From Rhizobium leguminosarum (GTDB lineage: Bacteria; Pseudomonadota; Alphaproteobacteria; Rhizobiales; Rhizobiaceae), in NCBI RefSeq assembly GCF_001679785.1, contig NZ_CP016286.1:4970501-5034500 (forward strand): a DNA stretch of 64,000 nt. The letters run 5' to 3'. Position numbers and translations under genes: made by a program. Of the stretch, positions 27,059-36,343 are shown piece after piece (position 1 is the first letter of the stretch; each line of letters opens with the position of its first letter). Under the pieces are notes generated by a model that saw nothing but the letters and a program-made list of their open reading frames with translations, searched no databases and was not told the origin of the DNA.

Positions 27059-29179
27059 ATGACACCCAAAGACAAGCCAAAACGCCCGGGCGCAAAGCCC
27101 CTTTCACGGGATATCAGGTCGAAAGCCGGCCCGAAGGCGGACGGCGACAAGCCGGCAAAGCCTGCGGCCGCCCGCGCAATCGCCGCCGAAACCGATGGTG
27201 ACGCCAAGGCCGAACGCATTTCCAAGGTGATGGCGCGTGCCGGCGTCGCCTCCCGCCGCGACATCGAACGCATGATCATGGAAGGCCGTGTGACGCTGAA
27301 CGGCAGGGTTCTTGAAACCCCCGTCGTCAACGTCACGCTCGCCGATCGCATCGAGGTCGACGGCGTGCCGATCCGCGGCATCGAGCGCACCAGGCTGTGG
27401 CTCTATCATAAGCCCGCGGGCCTGGTGACCACGAATGCCGATCCGGAAGGCCGCTCGACCGTCTTCGACAACCTGCCGGAAGAATTGCCACGCGTCATGT
27501 CGATCGGCCGCCTCGATATCAACACCGAAGGCCTGCTGCTCCTGACCAATGACGGCGGTCTCGCCCGCGCGCTCGAGCTGCCGGCGACCGGCTGGCTGCG
27601 GCGCTACCGCGTCCGCGCCCATGGCGAGATCGATCAGGACGCGCTCGACAAGCTGAAGGACGGCATTGCCGTCGACGGCGTGCTCTACGGCTCGATCGAG
27701 GCGACGCTCGACCGCACGCAGGGCTCGAACGTCTGGATCACCATGGGTCTTCGCGAAGGCAAGAACCGCGAAATCAAGAACGTGCTCGGCGCGCTCGGTC
27801 TCGAGGTCAATCGCCTGATCCGCATTTCCTATGGCCCATTCCAGCTCGGCGACCTGCCGGAAGGCCATGTCGTCGAAGTGCGCGGCCGCACCTTGCGCGA
27901 CCAGCTCGGCCCGCGCCTCATCGAGGAAGCCAAGGCGAATTTCGACGCGCCGATCTACAATGCGGCGGCGGTCGCTGCCGAGGAAGAGGTGGAGCCCGCA
28001 GCACCTGAAAAGCGTGAGCGTCCGCGCCGCGACGAAGACAAGCGCGAACGGGCGCTGAGCCGTCTTGATACCAAACGCGACGACCGCCACGGTGGGGCGC
28101 GCAAAGAGGACGACCGCCGCGACGGCGGGCGCCGGGACGATGAAAGGCCAAAGCGTCCCCAGCCGCTCGGCCAGCGCCGCAGCGCCAATGTCTGGATGGC
28201 GCCGGGCGCCCGGCCGCTCGGCGAAAAGGCCGCGGCGAAAGCCGCCAAGAATGCGCAGACCGCGCGCAAACGCGGCGAGCAGTCGCCGGCAAAAGGCACT
28301 GGTTTCGATCGCATCGAAGATCGCCCGCGCACCCAGGTGAACCGCGTCCGCGAAGAGGATGGCGAGTGGATCCGCTCGAGCGAGGAGACCCGTCGCAAGG
28401 ATGAGGGCGAGGGCTTCGGCCGCAAGCGCGGCTTTGGTGATCGCCCCGCCCGCGAAGACCGCGGTTCCGGCGACCGCCCGACGCGCGGCGACCGGCCGTT
28501 CGGTGATCGCCCCTCGCGTGGGGATCGGCCCTTCGGCGACAAGCCGCGCGGCGATCGCAAGCCGCGTGCGGAGGGCGACGAGCGTCCTCGTGCCGGGAGA
28601 AGCCCTGCCGGTGAGGGCCGTTCTGAGCGTCCGCGCGGCGACCGCCCCTTCGGCGACCGTCCTTCGCGTGGAGACCGCCCCTTCGGCGACAAGCCGCGCG
28701 GTGATCGCAAGCCGCGTGCGGATGGCGACGAGCGTCCTCGTGCCGCCAGAACCTCCGCCGGTGAGGGTCGCTCGGAGCGTCCCCGCAGCGACCGCCCCTC
28801 CGGTGATCGTCCTTCACGTGGAGATCGGCCCTTCGGCGATAAGCCGCGTGGGGATCGCAGACCGCGCGAGGACGGTGATGAGCGTCCGCGGGCAGCCAGA
28901 AGCTTTGCCGGCGAGGGCCGCTCCGAGCGTCCGCGCGGTGAAAGATCGTTCGGTGACAAGCCTTCGGGTGACAGGCCTTCCGGTGATAGACCGCGCGGCA
29001 AGAGCTTTGCGGCCAAGCCCAGCGGGGCCAAGCCTGGTGGGGCCAAGAGTTTTTCCGGCAAGCCGAAAGGCGCCAAGCCGGGCGGTGACAGACCGGGCGG
29101 CGACAGGCCTGCGGGCGGGCCGTCCAGAGGTGGTGCTAAAGGAAAAGGAATGACGCGCGGTGCGGATCGTCGGCGGTGA
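27059..29179 (+). CDS. Pseudouridine synthase RluB/RsuA family with long repetitive basic tail
   Basis: 706 residues. An S4 RNA-binding domain (ERISKVMARAGVASRRDIERMIMEGRV, about 50-100) is followed by the RsuA/RluB catalytic domain: MSIGRLDINTEGLLLLTNDG holds the catalytic Asp (GRLD motif, about 150), and GLREGKNREIKNVLGALGL is the other signature. The core ends near residue 300. The remaining 400 residues are an Arg/Asp/Gly/Pro-rich tail with three 50-residue repeats. E. coli RluB is about 290 residues, so the tail more than doubles the protein. Probably modifies 23S rRNA; RluB versus RluE/F cannot be settled from the core alone. Confidence 0.9.
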   Translation: MTPKDKPKRPGAKPLSRDIRSKAGPKADGDKPAKPAAARAIAAETDGDAKAERISKVMARAGVASRRDIERMIMEGRVTLNGRVLETPVVNVTLADRIEVDGVPIRGIERTRLWLYHKPAGLVTTNADPEGRSTVFDNLPEELPRVMSIGRLDINTEGLLLLTNDGGLARALELPATGWLRRYRVRAHGEIDQDALDKLKDGIAVDGVLYGSIEATLDRTQGSNVWITMGLREGKNREIKNVLGALGLEVNRLIRISYGPFQLGDLPEGHVVEVRGRTLRDQLGPRLIEEAKANFDAPIYNAAAVAAEEEVEPAAPEKRERPRRDEDKRERALSRLDTKRDDRHGGARKEDDRRDGGRRDDERPKRPQPLGQRRSANVWMAPGARPLGEKAAAKAAKNAQTARKRGEQSPAKGTGFDRIEDRPRTQVNRVREEDGEWIRSSEETRRKDEGEGFGRKRGFGDRPAREDRGSGDRPTRGDRPFGDRPSRGDRPFGDKPRGDRKPRAEGDERPRAGRSPAGEGRSERPRGDRPFGDRPSRGDRPFGDKPRGDRKPRADGDERPRAARTSAGEGRSERPRSDRPSGDRPSRGDRPFGDKPRGDRRPREDGDERPRAARSFAGEGRSERPRGERSFGDKPSGDRPSGDRPRGKSFAAKPSGAKPGGAKSFSGKPKGAKPGGDRPGGDRPAGGPSRGGAKGKGMTRGADRRR
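28490..28939 (+). repeat. Three in-frame 150-base tandem repeats in the pseudouridine synthase tail
   Basis: Units begin at 28490, 28640 and 28790 with period 150 bases (50 codons), each starting GDRPFGDRPSRGDRPFGDK or close to it and ending SERPR. A degenerate fourth unit starts at 28940. The repeats keep frame and differ mainly by synonymous or conservative changes. Confidence 0.92.
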
Positions 29180-29720
29180 GTTTCGCGGACGGCCTCTCGC
29201 CGTGCCAAAATCCAACGAAATCCGGCCGACTGCCGACCGGACGCGCGAGAGCCTGTTCAATATATTGAGCCATGCCTATCCGGAATGCGTCGATGGCACC
29301 CGGATTCTCGACCTCTTTGCCGGCACCGGCGCCGTCGGCCTCGAAGCCGTCTCACGTGGCTGTCGCCATGCGCTCTTCGTCGAAAACAGTGTCGAGGGCA
29401 GGGCGCTGCTCTGGGAGAACATCGATGCGCTCGGCCTGCATGGCCGCACGCGCATCCTGCGCCGGGATGCGACCGATCTCGGCGGCGTCGGCAATCTCGA
29501 CCCCTTCCACGTGCTCTTTGCCGACCCGCCCTATGGCAAGGGTCTCGGTGAGAAGGCGATGGCGGCTGCGGCCGAGGGCGGCTGGCTGCGGCCAGGCGCA
29601 ATCGCGGTGCTCGAAGAACGCGCCGATGTTGTCGTTTCTGTCCATCCTTCCTATGTCTTCCTCGAAAGCCGCATCTTTGGCGATACGAGGGTGCATTTCT
29701 TCCGATATCAGCCGCAATAA
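29160..29720 (+). CDS. rsmD: 16S rRNA (guanine(966)-N(2))-methyltransferase
   Basis: 186 residues from a GTG start; the first bases overlap the end of the pseudouridine synthase gene by 20. Methylates G966 of 16S rRNA. RIVGGEFRGRPLAVP at the start and RPTADRTRESLFNIL are RsmD signatures; the SAM-binding loop is RILDLFAGTGAVGLEAVSRG, and the N6/N2-methyltransferase motif IV is LFADPPYGKG. Coupled with the rRNA-modifying gene before it. Confidence 0.94.
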   Translation: MRIVGGEFRGRPLAVPKSNEIRPTADRTRESLFNILSHAYPECVDGTRILDLFAGTGAVGLEAVSRGCRHALFVENSVEGRALLWENIDALGLHGRTRILRRDATDLGGVGNLDPFHVLFADPPYGKGLGEKAMAAAAEGGWLRPGAIAVLEERADVVVSVHPSYVFLESRIFGDTRVHFFRYQPQ

Positions 29721-29732
29721 GCGGGGGCGGGC

Positions 29733-30614
29733 GTGCAGCAGGCAGAGATCATCAGCCCGAAATTGCCTGCGATCAGCGATGTGCCGACGGTCGCCGTCGC
29801 TTTTGGCGGCGGCGGTGCGCGCGGACTTGCCCATATCCATGTCATCGAGACCCTCGATGAACTCGGCATCCGCCCGGTGGCGGTATCAGGCTCATCGATC
29901 GGCGCGATCATGGCGGCCGGCATGGCGGCTGGCATGTCCGGCGCCGAAATCCGCGAACATGCGCTGACGACCGTCGGCAACAAGACGGCGGTCGTCGCTC
30001 GCATCTGGGGCCTGAGGCCGGCGACGGTGCGCGATGCGGTGGCCAAGGGTATCCGCATCGGCCAGTTCAATCTGGAGCGGATACTGAAAGCCTTCCTGCC
30101 GTCCGAGTTGCCGTCCCGCTTCGAGGATCTGCTAGTCCCGATGAAGGTCATCACCACGGATTATTACGGTCAGTGCGAAGTCATCATCGAGCAGGGTGAG
30201 CTGTTTCCCGCACTCGCCGCCTCTTCCGCCATCCCCGCCGTCTTCATGCCGGTGCGCCTGCGCGACCGCGTGATGATCGACGGCGGCATCAGCAATCCGG
30301 TGCCCTATGAATGCCTGATGGATCTTGCCGACATCGTCGTCGGCATCGATGTCGTCGGCGCGCCGGAAGGCGACGGAACGCATATTCCGAACCGCATGGA
30401 GAGCATCTTCGGTTCCGGCCAGCTGATGATGCAGACGGCGATCTCACTGAAGCTGAAGCTTCGCCCGCCGCATATCTTCCTGCGCCCGACGGTCGGTCGC
30501 ACCGGCGTCATGGATTTCCTCAAGGCCCGCGAAGTCCTTGCCATGTCCGTCGGCGTCAAGGACGACCTGAAATTCGCCCTTGACCGGGAAATTGAGGCTC
30601 GGCTGAAGCGCTAG
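29733..30614 (+). CDS. Patatin-like phospholipase family protein (RssA-like)
   Basis: 293 residues, GTG start. The patatin fold is shown by the oxyanion loop AFGGGGARGLAHI (about residues 26-38), the nucleophile elbow VSGSSIGAI (about 52-60) and the catalytic Asp in MIDGGISNPVP (about 185). A serine/aspartate dyad hydrolase acting on lipids is expected; the physiological substrate is unknown. It follows rsmD by 12 bases and may be in the same transcript. Confidence 0.9.
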   Translation: MQQAEIISPKLPAISDVPTVAVAFGGGGARGLAHIHVIETLDELGIRPVAVSGSSIGAIMAAGMAAGMSGAEIREHALTTVGNKTAVVARIWGLRPATVRDAVAKGIRIGQFNLERILKAFLPSELPSRFEDLLVPMKVITTDYYGQCEVIIEQGELFPALAASSAIPAVFMPVRLRDRVMIDGGISNPVPYECLMDLADIVVGIDVVGAPEGDGTHIPNRMESIFGSGQLMMQTAISLKLKLRPPHIFLRPTVGRTGVMDFLKAREVLAMSVGVKDDLKFALDREIEARLKR

Positions 30615-30619
30615 CTGCT

Positions 30620-31072
30620 TCATTGGGCATGGCCCTCATGGCCGGCATGACCCGCGCCGTTTGAAGCCTCATTCATCATCACCGTGCCCTCGAAGCTTGA
30701 GAAGAGCGCAAGCGCGGAAGAATCGAGGCCGGCCTCGGCATCCTTCAGCTTCGCAGCCAGCCCGGCGGCGTCAACTGCGGAGAGCCCGATCGTCTCCAGC
30801 GTCCCGGCATCCTTCAGGCTGTCGCCGCTGCAGAGATAGATGCTCCACCCGTGATGGGTCTTCTTCATCAGGGCCCGACCGCCGCGTCCGTCCTGCCGCC
30901 AGCCGATGATCGCCCAATCGGCCTGAACGACGACCGGCGCGATATCGAGCGGCTTGTCTGGCCTTTCGAACATCACCTTCAGCCTCGCCGGGATCGCCTG
31001 TTGCGGATCGTCATCCGCAGATGCCATGGATGCAAGCAGCACGCCGGCAACGATCGCGATGATCTTCTTCAT
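30620..31072 (-). CDS. Periplasmic 'copper uptake system-associated' type protein
   Basis: 150 residues from ATG 31072, with a signal peptide (MKKIIAIVAGVLLASMASA). The mature protein has VVVQADWAIIGWRQDGRGGRALM and a C-terminal His-rich end GHAGHEGHAQ that could bind metal. I recall this protein type being named as associated with copper uptake and lying next to PepSY membrane proteins, as here; this is from memory. The PepSY gene precedes it on the same strand and nearly abuts it. Confidence 0.7.
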   Translation of the reverse strand: MKKIIAIVAGVLLASMASADDDPQQAIPARLKVMFERPDKPLDIAPVVVQADWAIIGWRQDGRGGRALMKKTHHGWSIYLCSGDSLKDAGTLETIGLSAVDAAGLAAKLKDAEAGLDSSALALFSSFEGTVMMNEASNGAGHAGHEGHAQ

Positions 31073-31085
31073 CTGATGGCCTCCC

Positions 31086-32459
31086 TCAAGCGAGAACACG
31101 TTTCAGCAACGGTACGAACCGCACGACGATCTGGTCGAAGGCGATCATGGCGACAATTGCGAGCCCGCTCATCGGGAAGGTGACGGCGAATATCCCGACA
31201 ATCACCCACAGGCCGTAATAGATCGAAGGCTTTGGCGGCGTGGGTGGCACGCCGAGGCGGCCGATCGGGCGACGTTTCCACCACATGACGACGGCGGTCA
31301 CGCAGCTCAGCACAATTGCAAGGCATGTTGCGAGCATCAGCAGCTGGTTGAAACGCCCCCATTCCTGTCCTTGGTGGACATTGATGCCCCACTCGATCGC
31401 TTTGCCGAGGAACGGATATTGATCGAAGCCGATATCGATCAGTGGTTTCCCGGAGTATTGATCGATATGGAGCGTGCGTTCGTCGGTAAGGTCGTCCGGA
31501 AAGAGCGAGGCGGTATAGACGCCCGTCTCGTCGGAGGGGATCGCCACGTCGAAGCCCGGCGCCATGCCCAGCCGTTTGGCGATCTCCACGGCTTTGTCGA
31601 GGCCGATTGGCCTGGCTGATTGCGCTGCGGCGATATCGGAAAGCGGAACGGGCGCCTTCTCGACGATCCAGCCGCTGTTCGGAAGGATATCCTCGGTGAC
31701 TTTCCGCGACTTCGGCACGTCGTCCCAGAGCTGGACCGGATAGCCGAGGCCATGTTCGATCAACCAGGCATTGGCGTTCGCCCCCCAATAGCCCGACCAT
31801 GGCATGCCTGACATCGCAAGGAAGAAGATCAGGATACCGGCCAAGGCTCCGGTCACCGCATGCAGGTCGCGCCAGAAAACGCGGCGGCCGGGCGTTCCTC
31901 GCACGCTTACAACGCCGCCCGTCTGGCGTCGCGGCCACCAGAGATAGATCCCGGTGACGACGAGTACCATGGCAAAGCCGCCGGCAATTTCGATCAGCCG
32001 GTTCGTTATGGTGCCGAAATAGGCGAGGCTGTGGATGCGCTTGACGACATAATTGAACTCGTCGGTCGATCCGACCACATCGAGTACCTTGCCGTCATAG
32101 GGGTTGACGAAGACCAGCATCGAGCCGGCATCGCTGGAGAGGGTGACGATGGCCGATCGCTCGGGCAGGACCGGGTCTTTGTAGGATGTCGCGGTTGAGC
32201 CCGGCACGGCGGAGGCGGCGATCGCTGCGATCCGCTCCGCCGACAGCGCTTCGCCAGTCGGCTGGACACTGTAGCGGTAGCCGAAGAAGGTGCTGTTGAT
32301 CTCGTCCTTGAAGAGATAGAGCGATCCGGTAACGGCCAGATTGAGCAGGAAGGGTATGACGAGAAGTCCGGCAAAGAAATGCCAGCGCCAGATGGCACGG
32401 TAGAGCGAAACGCCGTTTGCGGCATCCTCTGCCGGTTCGGCAGCAGTAATAGTCGACAT
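31086..32459 (-). CDS. PepSY-associated transmembrane protein (PiuB-like)
   Basis: 457 residues from ATG 32459 (469 from 32495). It has an N-terminal membrane helix after SLYRAIWRWHFFAGLLVIPFLLN (the RxHFxxG signature of PepSY_TM proteins), two periplasmic PepSY regions, further helices at about 180-205, 230-250, 380-400 and 420-445, and conserved HSLAYFG and HAVTGALAG histidines that may bind haem or metal. Members occur with siderophore and copper transport genes. Between DUF2946-like and copper-associated neighbours, a role in copper or iron reduction/uptake at the inner membrane is inferred. Confidence 0.85.
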   Translation of the reverse strand: MSTITAAEPAEDAANGVSLYRAIWRWHFFAGLLVIPFLLNLAVTGSLYLFKDEINSTFFGYRYSVQPTGEALSAERIAAIAASAVPGSTATSYKDPVLPERSAIVTLSSDAGSMLVFVNPYDGKVLDVVGSTDEFNYVVKRIHSLAYFGTITNRLIEIAGGFAMVLVVTGIYLWWPRRQTGGVVSVRGTPGRRVFWRDLHAVTGALAGILIFFLAMSGMPWSGYWGANANAWLIEHGLGYPVQLWDDVPKSRKVTEDILPNSGWIVEKAPVPLSDIAAAQSARPIGLDKAVEIAKRLGMAPGFDVAIPSDETGVYTASLFPDDLTDERTLHIDQYSGKPLIDIGFDQYPFLGKAIEWGINVHQGQEWGRFNQLLMLATCLAIVLSCVTAVVMWWKRRPIGRLGVPPTPPKPSIYYGLWVIVGIFAVTFPMSGLAIVAMIAFDQIVVRFVPLLKRVLA

Positions 32460-32548
32460 GAGAATGGATCCGTATCCACGACCGACGGCACGCATGCAGG
32501 TCGGCCGGCGTTGAAAGGCGCGTCACGGCGCCTGCCGCAACGCGAAAT

Positions 32549-33016
32549 TCAGGCAGGGATCGGATCGGAAGGAGGAGCCCGGGGACCGGTATTGGGCGGG
32601 AAAAGCTGGCGATGGAAGGCCTCGGTCCGGATCGGCAGTTCAACCGCAGCCGCAAAGGGTATGGCGGCACCGGCAATGTCCGCCGGCGCCGGCAGGAGGA
32701 TGGCGGCGCTGATCCGGCAGGCTTCGCAACCATGCGAATGCGCCTTGTCGTGCTGGTTCTGACCGGATGTGTCCGTCGTGGTGACGCAAAGCGTCGGCAG
32801 TGACCCGTCCGGAAGCACATATTGGCTGAGTTCAGCCGGATCAAATTCGCCAGCCGCTGCGGCGGGCAGCTGATGGGCAAAGCCGACGAACACCAGTGCG
32901 GCCGCGCACAGGATGCGCAGCGCCCATTGTTCGATCTGTGTCGTCCGTCTGATCAAAATTCCCTCTTGGATCGCTCCGATCGGACTTTTGATAAACGCCG
33001 CTTCCCTCATATTCAA
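32549..33016 (-). CDS. DUF2946-like membrane/secreted protein with Cys/His motif
   Basis: 155 residues. One hydrophobic segment (about 30-50, ALRILCAAALVFVGFAHQLP) is followed by a region with HDKAHSHGCEACRIS, i.e. spaced His residues and CxxC, and an ending FPPNTGPRAPPS; the RAPP ending is typical of DUF2946 proteins as I remember them. The cluster of His and Cys suggests metal binding in the periplasm. It lies 90 bases upstream of the PepSY gene on the same strand and is probably its operon leader. Confidence 0.72.
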   Translation of the reverse strand: MNMREAAFIKSPIGAIQEGILIRRTTQIEQWALRILCAAALVFVGFAHQLPAAAAGEFDPAELSQYVLPDGSLPTLCVTTTDTSGQNQHDKAHSHGCEACRISAAILLPAPADIAGAAIPFAAAVELPIRTEAFHRQLFPPNTGPRAPPSDPIPA

Positions 33017-33047
33017 TGCGTCAATTTAGCAAGCCGGTCAGGGGCGA

Positions 33048-34862
33048 TCAGGCATCCGCCGTCGCATCCGCGGTTCCGGCCAGCGGATCCTCCTCGAAGG
33101 GATCGGCGGCGCGTTTCGGCTTGACCAGCGGTTCGGGGCGGACGGGGTGGGAAAACAGCATGTCGCGCCCGGCCTGCAGCCCTTCGGACACCTGCAGCAC
33201 CAGGCGCGCCTCGTCGCGCTTGCGGATATCCTCGCCGATTTCGTAGGCGTCGACCTCGGAAACGCCGAGCGCCTCCAGCGTTCGCCGTCCGAAGAGCAGG
33301 CCCGATTCCAGCGTTTCGCGCAGCTCGTAGTCGACGCCCTTATTGCGCAGTTCGATCGAATGGACGCGGTCGTAGGAGCGCACGTAGAGCCGGGTGTGCG
33401 GATAGTCGGCCTGCACCAGCTCTACCACCTTGTCGGTGATTTCCTTCTTCTGCGTACAGACGAGCACGATCTTCGCCCGGTCGATGCCGGCCGAGCGCAG
33501 CACATCCTTGCGGGCGCCGTCGCCGAAATAGATGCGGAAGCCGAAGGAGGAGGCCTGGCGGATGCGGTCGGCCGAAAAATCGATGACGGTGACGCTGCGC
33601 CCGCCGGCAAGCAGGATCTGGGCGGCGATCTGGCCGAAACGCGAGAAGCCGACCATCAGCACATCGGCGCCGGCCCCCTCGAAATCCTCGTCCAGCTCCT
33701 CCTGCTCGTCGCCGTTGAGCAGCCGCTTCGAAAGGGCCGAGCCGATCGGCGTCAGCGCCATGGACAGCGTGACGATCGCGACCAGCAGCGAGGCCGTGCT
33801 CGTCGACATCAGGCCGGCTGCAGCCGCCGTGGTGAACAGCACGAAGCCGAATTCGCCGCCCTGCGGCAGCAGGAAGGCGATGCGGATCGCATCGTCGTGT
33901 GGAGAGCCGGAGATCCGGCAGAGCCCATAGATGACGATCGCCTTGACGGCCATGACGATCGGCACGGCGACGATGACGAAGAGCGCGTTGTCGGCGAGAA
34001 CGTCGAGTTCCAGCGACAGGCCGACGGCGATGAAGAAGATAGCGAGCAGCACGCCGCGGAACGGCTCGATATCCGCCTCCAGCTCGTGCCGGTAAGAGGA
34101 TTCGGCAAGCATCACGCCGGAAAGGAAGGCGCCCATCGCCATCGAGAGCCCGGCCAGCTGCATCAGGCTCGCCGACCCCATGACGACGAAGAGGGCAGCC
34201 GCGATCATTGCCTCGCGCGCCCCGGTCCGCGCGATGATCTGGAAGAGCGGCGTTAGCAGGTAACGTCCCATGACGATCATCGCCGCAACCGCGCCGACGG
34301 CGATGGCGAAATCCAGCAGCGGCGCGTTGCTGCCCTTGTCGCCGCCGTCGAGGATGGTGATCAGCGCCAGCAGCGGTACGATCGCCAGGTCCTGGAACAG
34401 CAGCATCGAAAAGGAGCGCTGCCCGTATCGCGTATTGACGTCGCCGTCGCCCTCGAGGATCTGCATGGCGAAGGCGGTGGAAGACAGCGCCAGGCCAAAT
34501 CCGGCAACGATGCTGCCGCGCCAGTCGAGAACCTCAGAAAACCAGGCAAGCGCGGTCAGCGCCAGCCCCGTCAGCACCACCTGCGCCGTGCCGAGGCCGA
34601 AGATATCGCGCCGCATCTGCCAGAGGCGGGTGGGTTTCAGCTCCAGTCCGATGATGAACAGCAGGAAGACGACGCCCAGTTCGGCGACGGCGAGGATTTG
34701 TTCGCCATCGGTGATGCCGTGGAAGACCGGGCCGATGACGATGCCGGCGGCGAGATAGCCGAGCACCGTGCCGAGCCCGAGTTTCTTGAAGATCGGAGCG
34801 GCGACCACCGCCCCGCCAAGCAGCAGGATCGTTTCGGAAAAAAGGGCATTGGGCGCTGACAT
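33048..34862 (-). CDS. CPA2-family cation:proton antiporter (KefB/KefC-like)
   Basis: 604 residues from ATG 34862. About 12 membrane helices form the Na_H_exchanger domain (residues 5-380: LGLGTVLGYLAAGIVIGP, FLLFIIGLELKP, GFGLALSSTAFAMQIL). A cytoplasmic TrkA_N (RCK) domain follows (about 410-530: VLMVGFSRFGQIAAQIL, VTVIDFSADRI) that binds a nucleotide, then a short acidic tail. This build is that of glutathione-gated potassium efflux or of related antiporters. Helper subunits KefF/KefG are not nearby. Confidence 0.9.
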   Translation of the reverse strand: MSAPNALFSETILLLGGAVVAAPIFKKLGLGTVLGYLAAGIVIGPVFHGITDGEQILAVAELGVVFLLFIIGLELKPTRLWQMRRDIFGLGTAQVVLTGLALTALAWFSEVLDWRGSIVAGFGLALSSTAFAMQILEGDGDVNTRYGQRSFSMLLFQDLAIVPLLALITILDGGDKGSNAPLLDFAIAVGAVAAMIVMGRYLLTPLFQIIARTGAREAMIAAALFVVMGSASLMQLAGLSMAMGAFLSGVMLAESSYRHELEADIEPFRGVLLAIFFIAVGLSLELDVLADNALFVIVAVPIVMAVKAIVIYGLCRISGSPHDDAIRIAFLLPQGGEFGFVLFTTAAAAGLMSTSTASLLVAIVTLSMALTPIGSALSKRLLNGDEQEELDEDFEGAGADVLMVGFSRFGQIAAQILLAGGRSVTVIDFSADRIRQASSFGFRIYFGDGARKDVLRSAGIDRAKIVLVCTQKKEITDKVVELVQADYPHTRLYVRSYDRVHSIELRNKGVDYELRETLESGLLFGRRTLEALGVSEVDAYEIGEDIRKRDEARLVLQVSEGLQAGRDMLFSHPVRPEPLVKPKRAADPFEEDPLAGTADATADA

Positions 34863-34981
34863 GCTGACAATTTCTTTCAACGGCGGGGAGCACGCAGGCA
34901 GCCCCGGTAAAGAATCGGAGACGGCGGCCTTGATGCTTGGGAGAGTGCACAATAAATGGAAGCCGAAGGAAAGGCCAAATC

Positions 34982-36328
34982 ATGTCCTCTGAAATTGATT
35001 CCTCGACACTTCTTTCCCGCGCAAGTCAATTGATCGATCTGGCAAGGAAGGCAGGGGCCGATGCCGCCGATGCCGTCGTCGTCCGGTCGCGCTCGCAATC
35101 GGTCAGCGTCCGCCTCGGCAAGGTCGAGGGAACGGAATCCTCCGAAAACGACGATTTTTCCCTGCGCGTCTTCATAGGCAAGCGGGTCGCCAGCGTTTCG
35201 GCCAATCCGGGCTTCGATCTTCAGGCGCTGGCCGAACGCGCCGTCGCCATGGCCAAGGTTTCCCCGGAAGACCCTTTCGCCTGCCTGGCGGATGAGGCGA
35301 GCCTTTCGAGATCCTATCCCGACCTGCAATTGCTCGATACCACCGAGGTCTCCTCCGAGATGCTGCGCGAGGCGGCTCTTGCCGCTGAAGCAGCCGCGCT
35401 TGCGGTCAAGGGTGTCACCAATTCCTCCGGGGCTGGCGCCTCTGCCGGCATGGGCGGCCTCGTTCTTGCCACCTCGCACGGGTTCGAAGGCAGTTACATG
35501 GCTTCGCGTTTCGGCCATTCCGTCAGCGTCATATCAGGCGAAGGCACCGGCATGGAGCGCGACTATGATTATGACAGCCGCCTCTACTACGCCGAACTAG
35601 ACGATCCCGCTGAAATCGGCCGTCGCGCCGGCGAACGGGTGATCAAGCGCGCCAATCCGCGCCAGGTGCCGACCGGCAAGGACGTCACCGTCATCTTCGA
35701 CCCGCGTGTCGCCCGCGGCTTCGTCGGCCATATCGCCGGTGCGATCAATGGTGCTTCCGTCGCCCGCAAGTCCAGCTTCCTGCGCGACAAGATGGGCCAG
35801 CAGGTGCTGAAGTCAGGCCTGTCGATCACCGACGATCCGCTGATCGTGCGGGGGCCTTCCTCGCGGCCCTTCGACGGCGAGGGCGTGTCCGGCGAGCGGC
35901 TGGTGATGATCGAGGATGGTGTCTTGAAGCACTGGTTCCTTTCGACCTCGACGGCGCGCGAACTCGGTCTCGAAACCAACGGCCGCGGCGTGCGCGGCGG
36001 CACCGCCGTCTCGCCTTCCTCCACCAACCTTGCCCTGGAACCTGGCGACATTTCGCCGGAGGATCTGATCCGCAGCGTTGGCAACGGTTTTTATGTCACC
36101 GAATTGATCGGCCACGGCGTCAACATGATCACCGGCGAATACAGCCGCGGCGCCACCGGCTTCTGGATCGAGAACGGCGAACTCACCTTCCCGGTCTCCG
36201 AGGTGACGATCGCCTCGAACCTCAAGGAGATGTTCATGCGCCTGACGCCGGCAAACGACATCGACCGCAAGTTCGGCGTCGCGGCCCCGACCTTCGCCAT
36301 CGAAGGCATGACACTCGCAGGGCGCTGA
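34982..36328 (+). CDS. tldE: TldE/PmbA family metalloprotease-complex subunit
   Basis: 448 residues from ATG 34982. TldE (PmbA) pairs with TldD in a protease that matures peptides and degrades unfolded peptides; TldE lacks the HExxxH zinc site, and none is seen here. Family features include the C-terminal GHGVNMITGEYSRGATGFWIENGE and FDPRVARGFVGHIAGAINGASVARKSSFL. First gene of a run with cysQ-like, DUF4170 and waaA. tldD is not in the window. Confidence 0.92.
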   Translation: MSSEIDSSTLLSRASQLIDLARKAGADAADAVVVRSRSQSVSVRLGKVEGTESSENDDFSLRVFIGKRVASVSANPGFDLQALAERAVAMAKVSPEDPFACLADEASLSRSYPDLQLLDTTEVSSEMLREAALAAEAAALAVKGVTNSSGAGASAGMGGLVLATSHGFEGSYMASRFGHSVSVISGEGTGMERDYDYDSRLYYAELDDPAEIGRRAGERVIKRANPRQVPTGKDVTVIFDPRVARGFVGHIAGAINGASVARKSSFLRDKMGQQVLKSGLSITDDPLIVRGPSSRPFDGEGVSGERLVMIEDGVLKHWFLSTSTARELGLETNGRGVRGGTAVSPSSTNLALEPGDISPEDLIRSVGNGFYVTELIGHGVNMITGEYSRGATGFWIENGELTFPVSEVTIASNLKEMFMRLTPANDIDRKFGVAAPTFAIEGMTLAGR

Positions 36329-36343
36329 GAAACGGATGACGGG

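Noticed and set aside
27955..29208. Long open frame (over 400 codons) on the minus strand across the pseudouridine synthase tail
   Set aside because: It is the shadow of the repetitive, GC-rich plus-strand coding region. Its translation is a Ser/Arg/Pro/Gly run with the same 50-codon period and no start signal.
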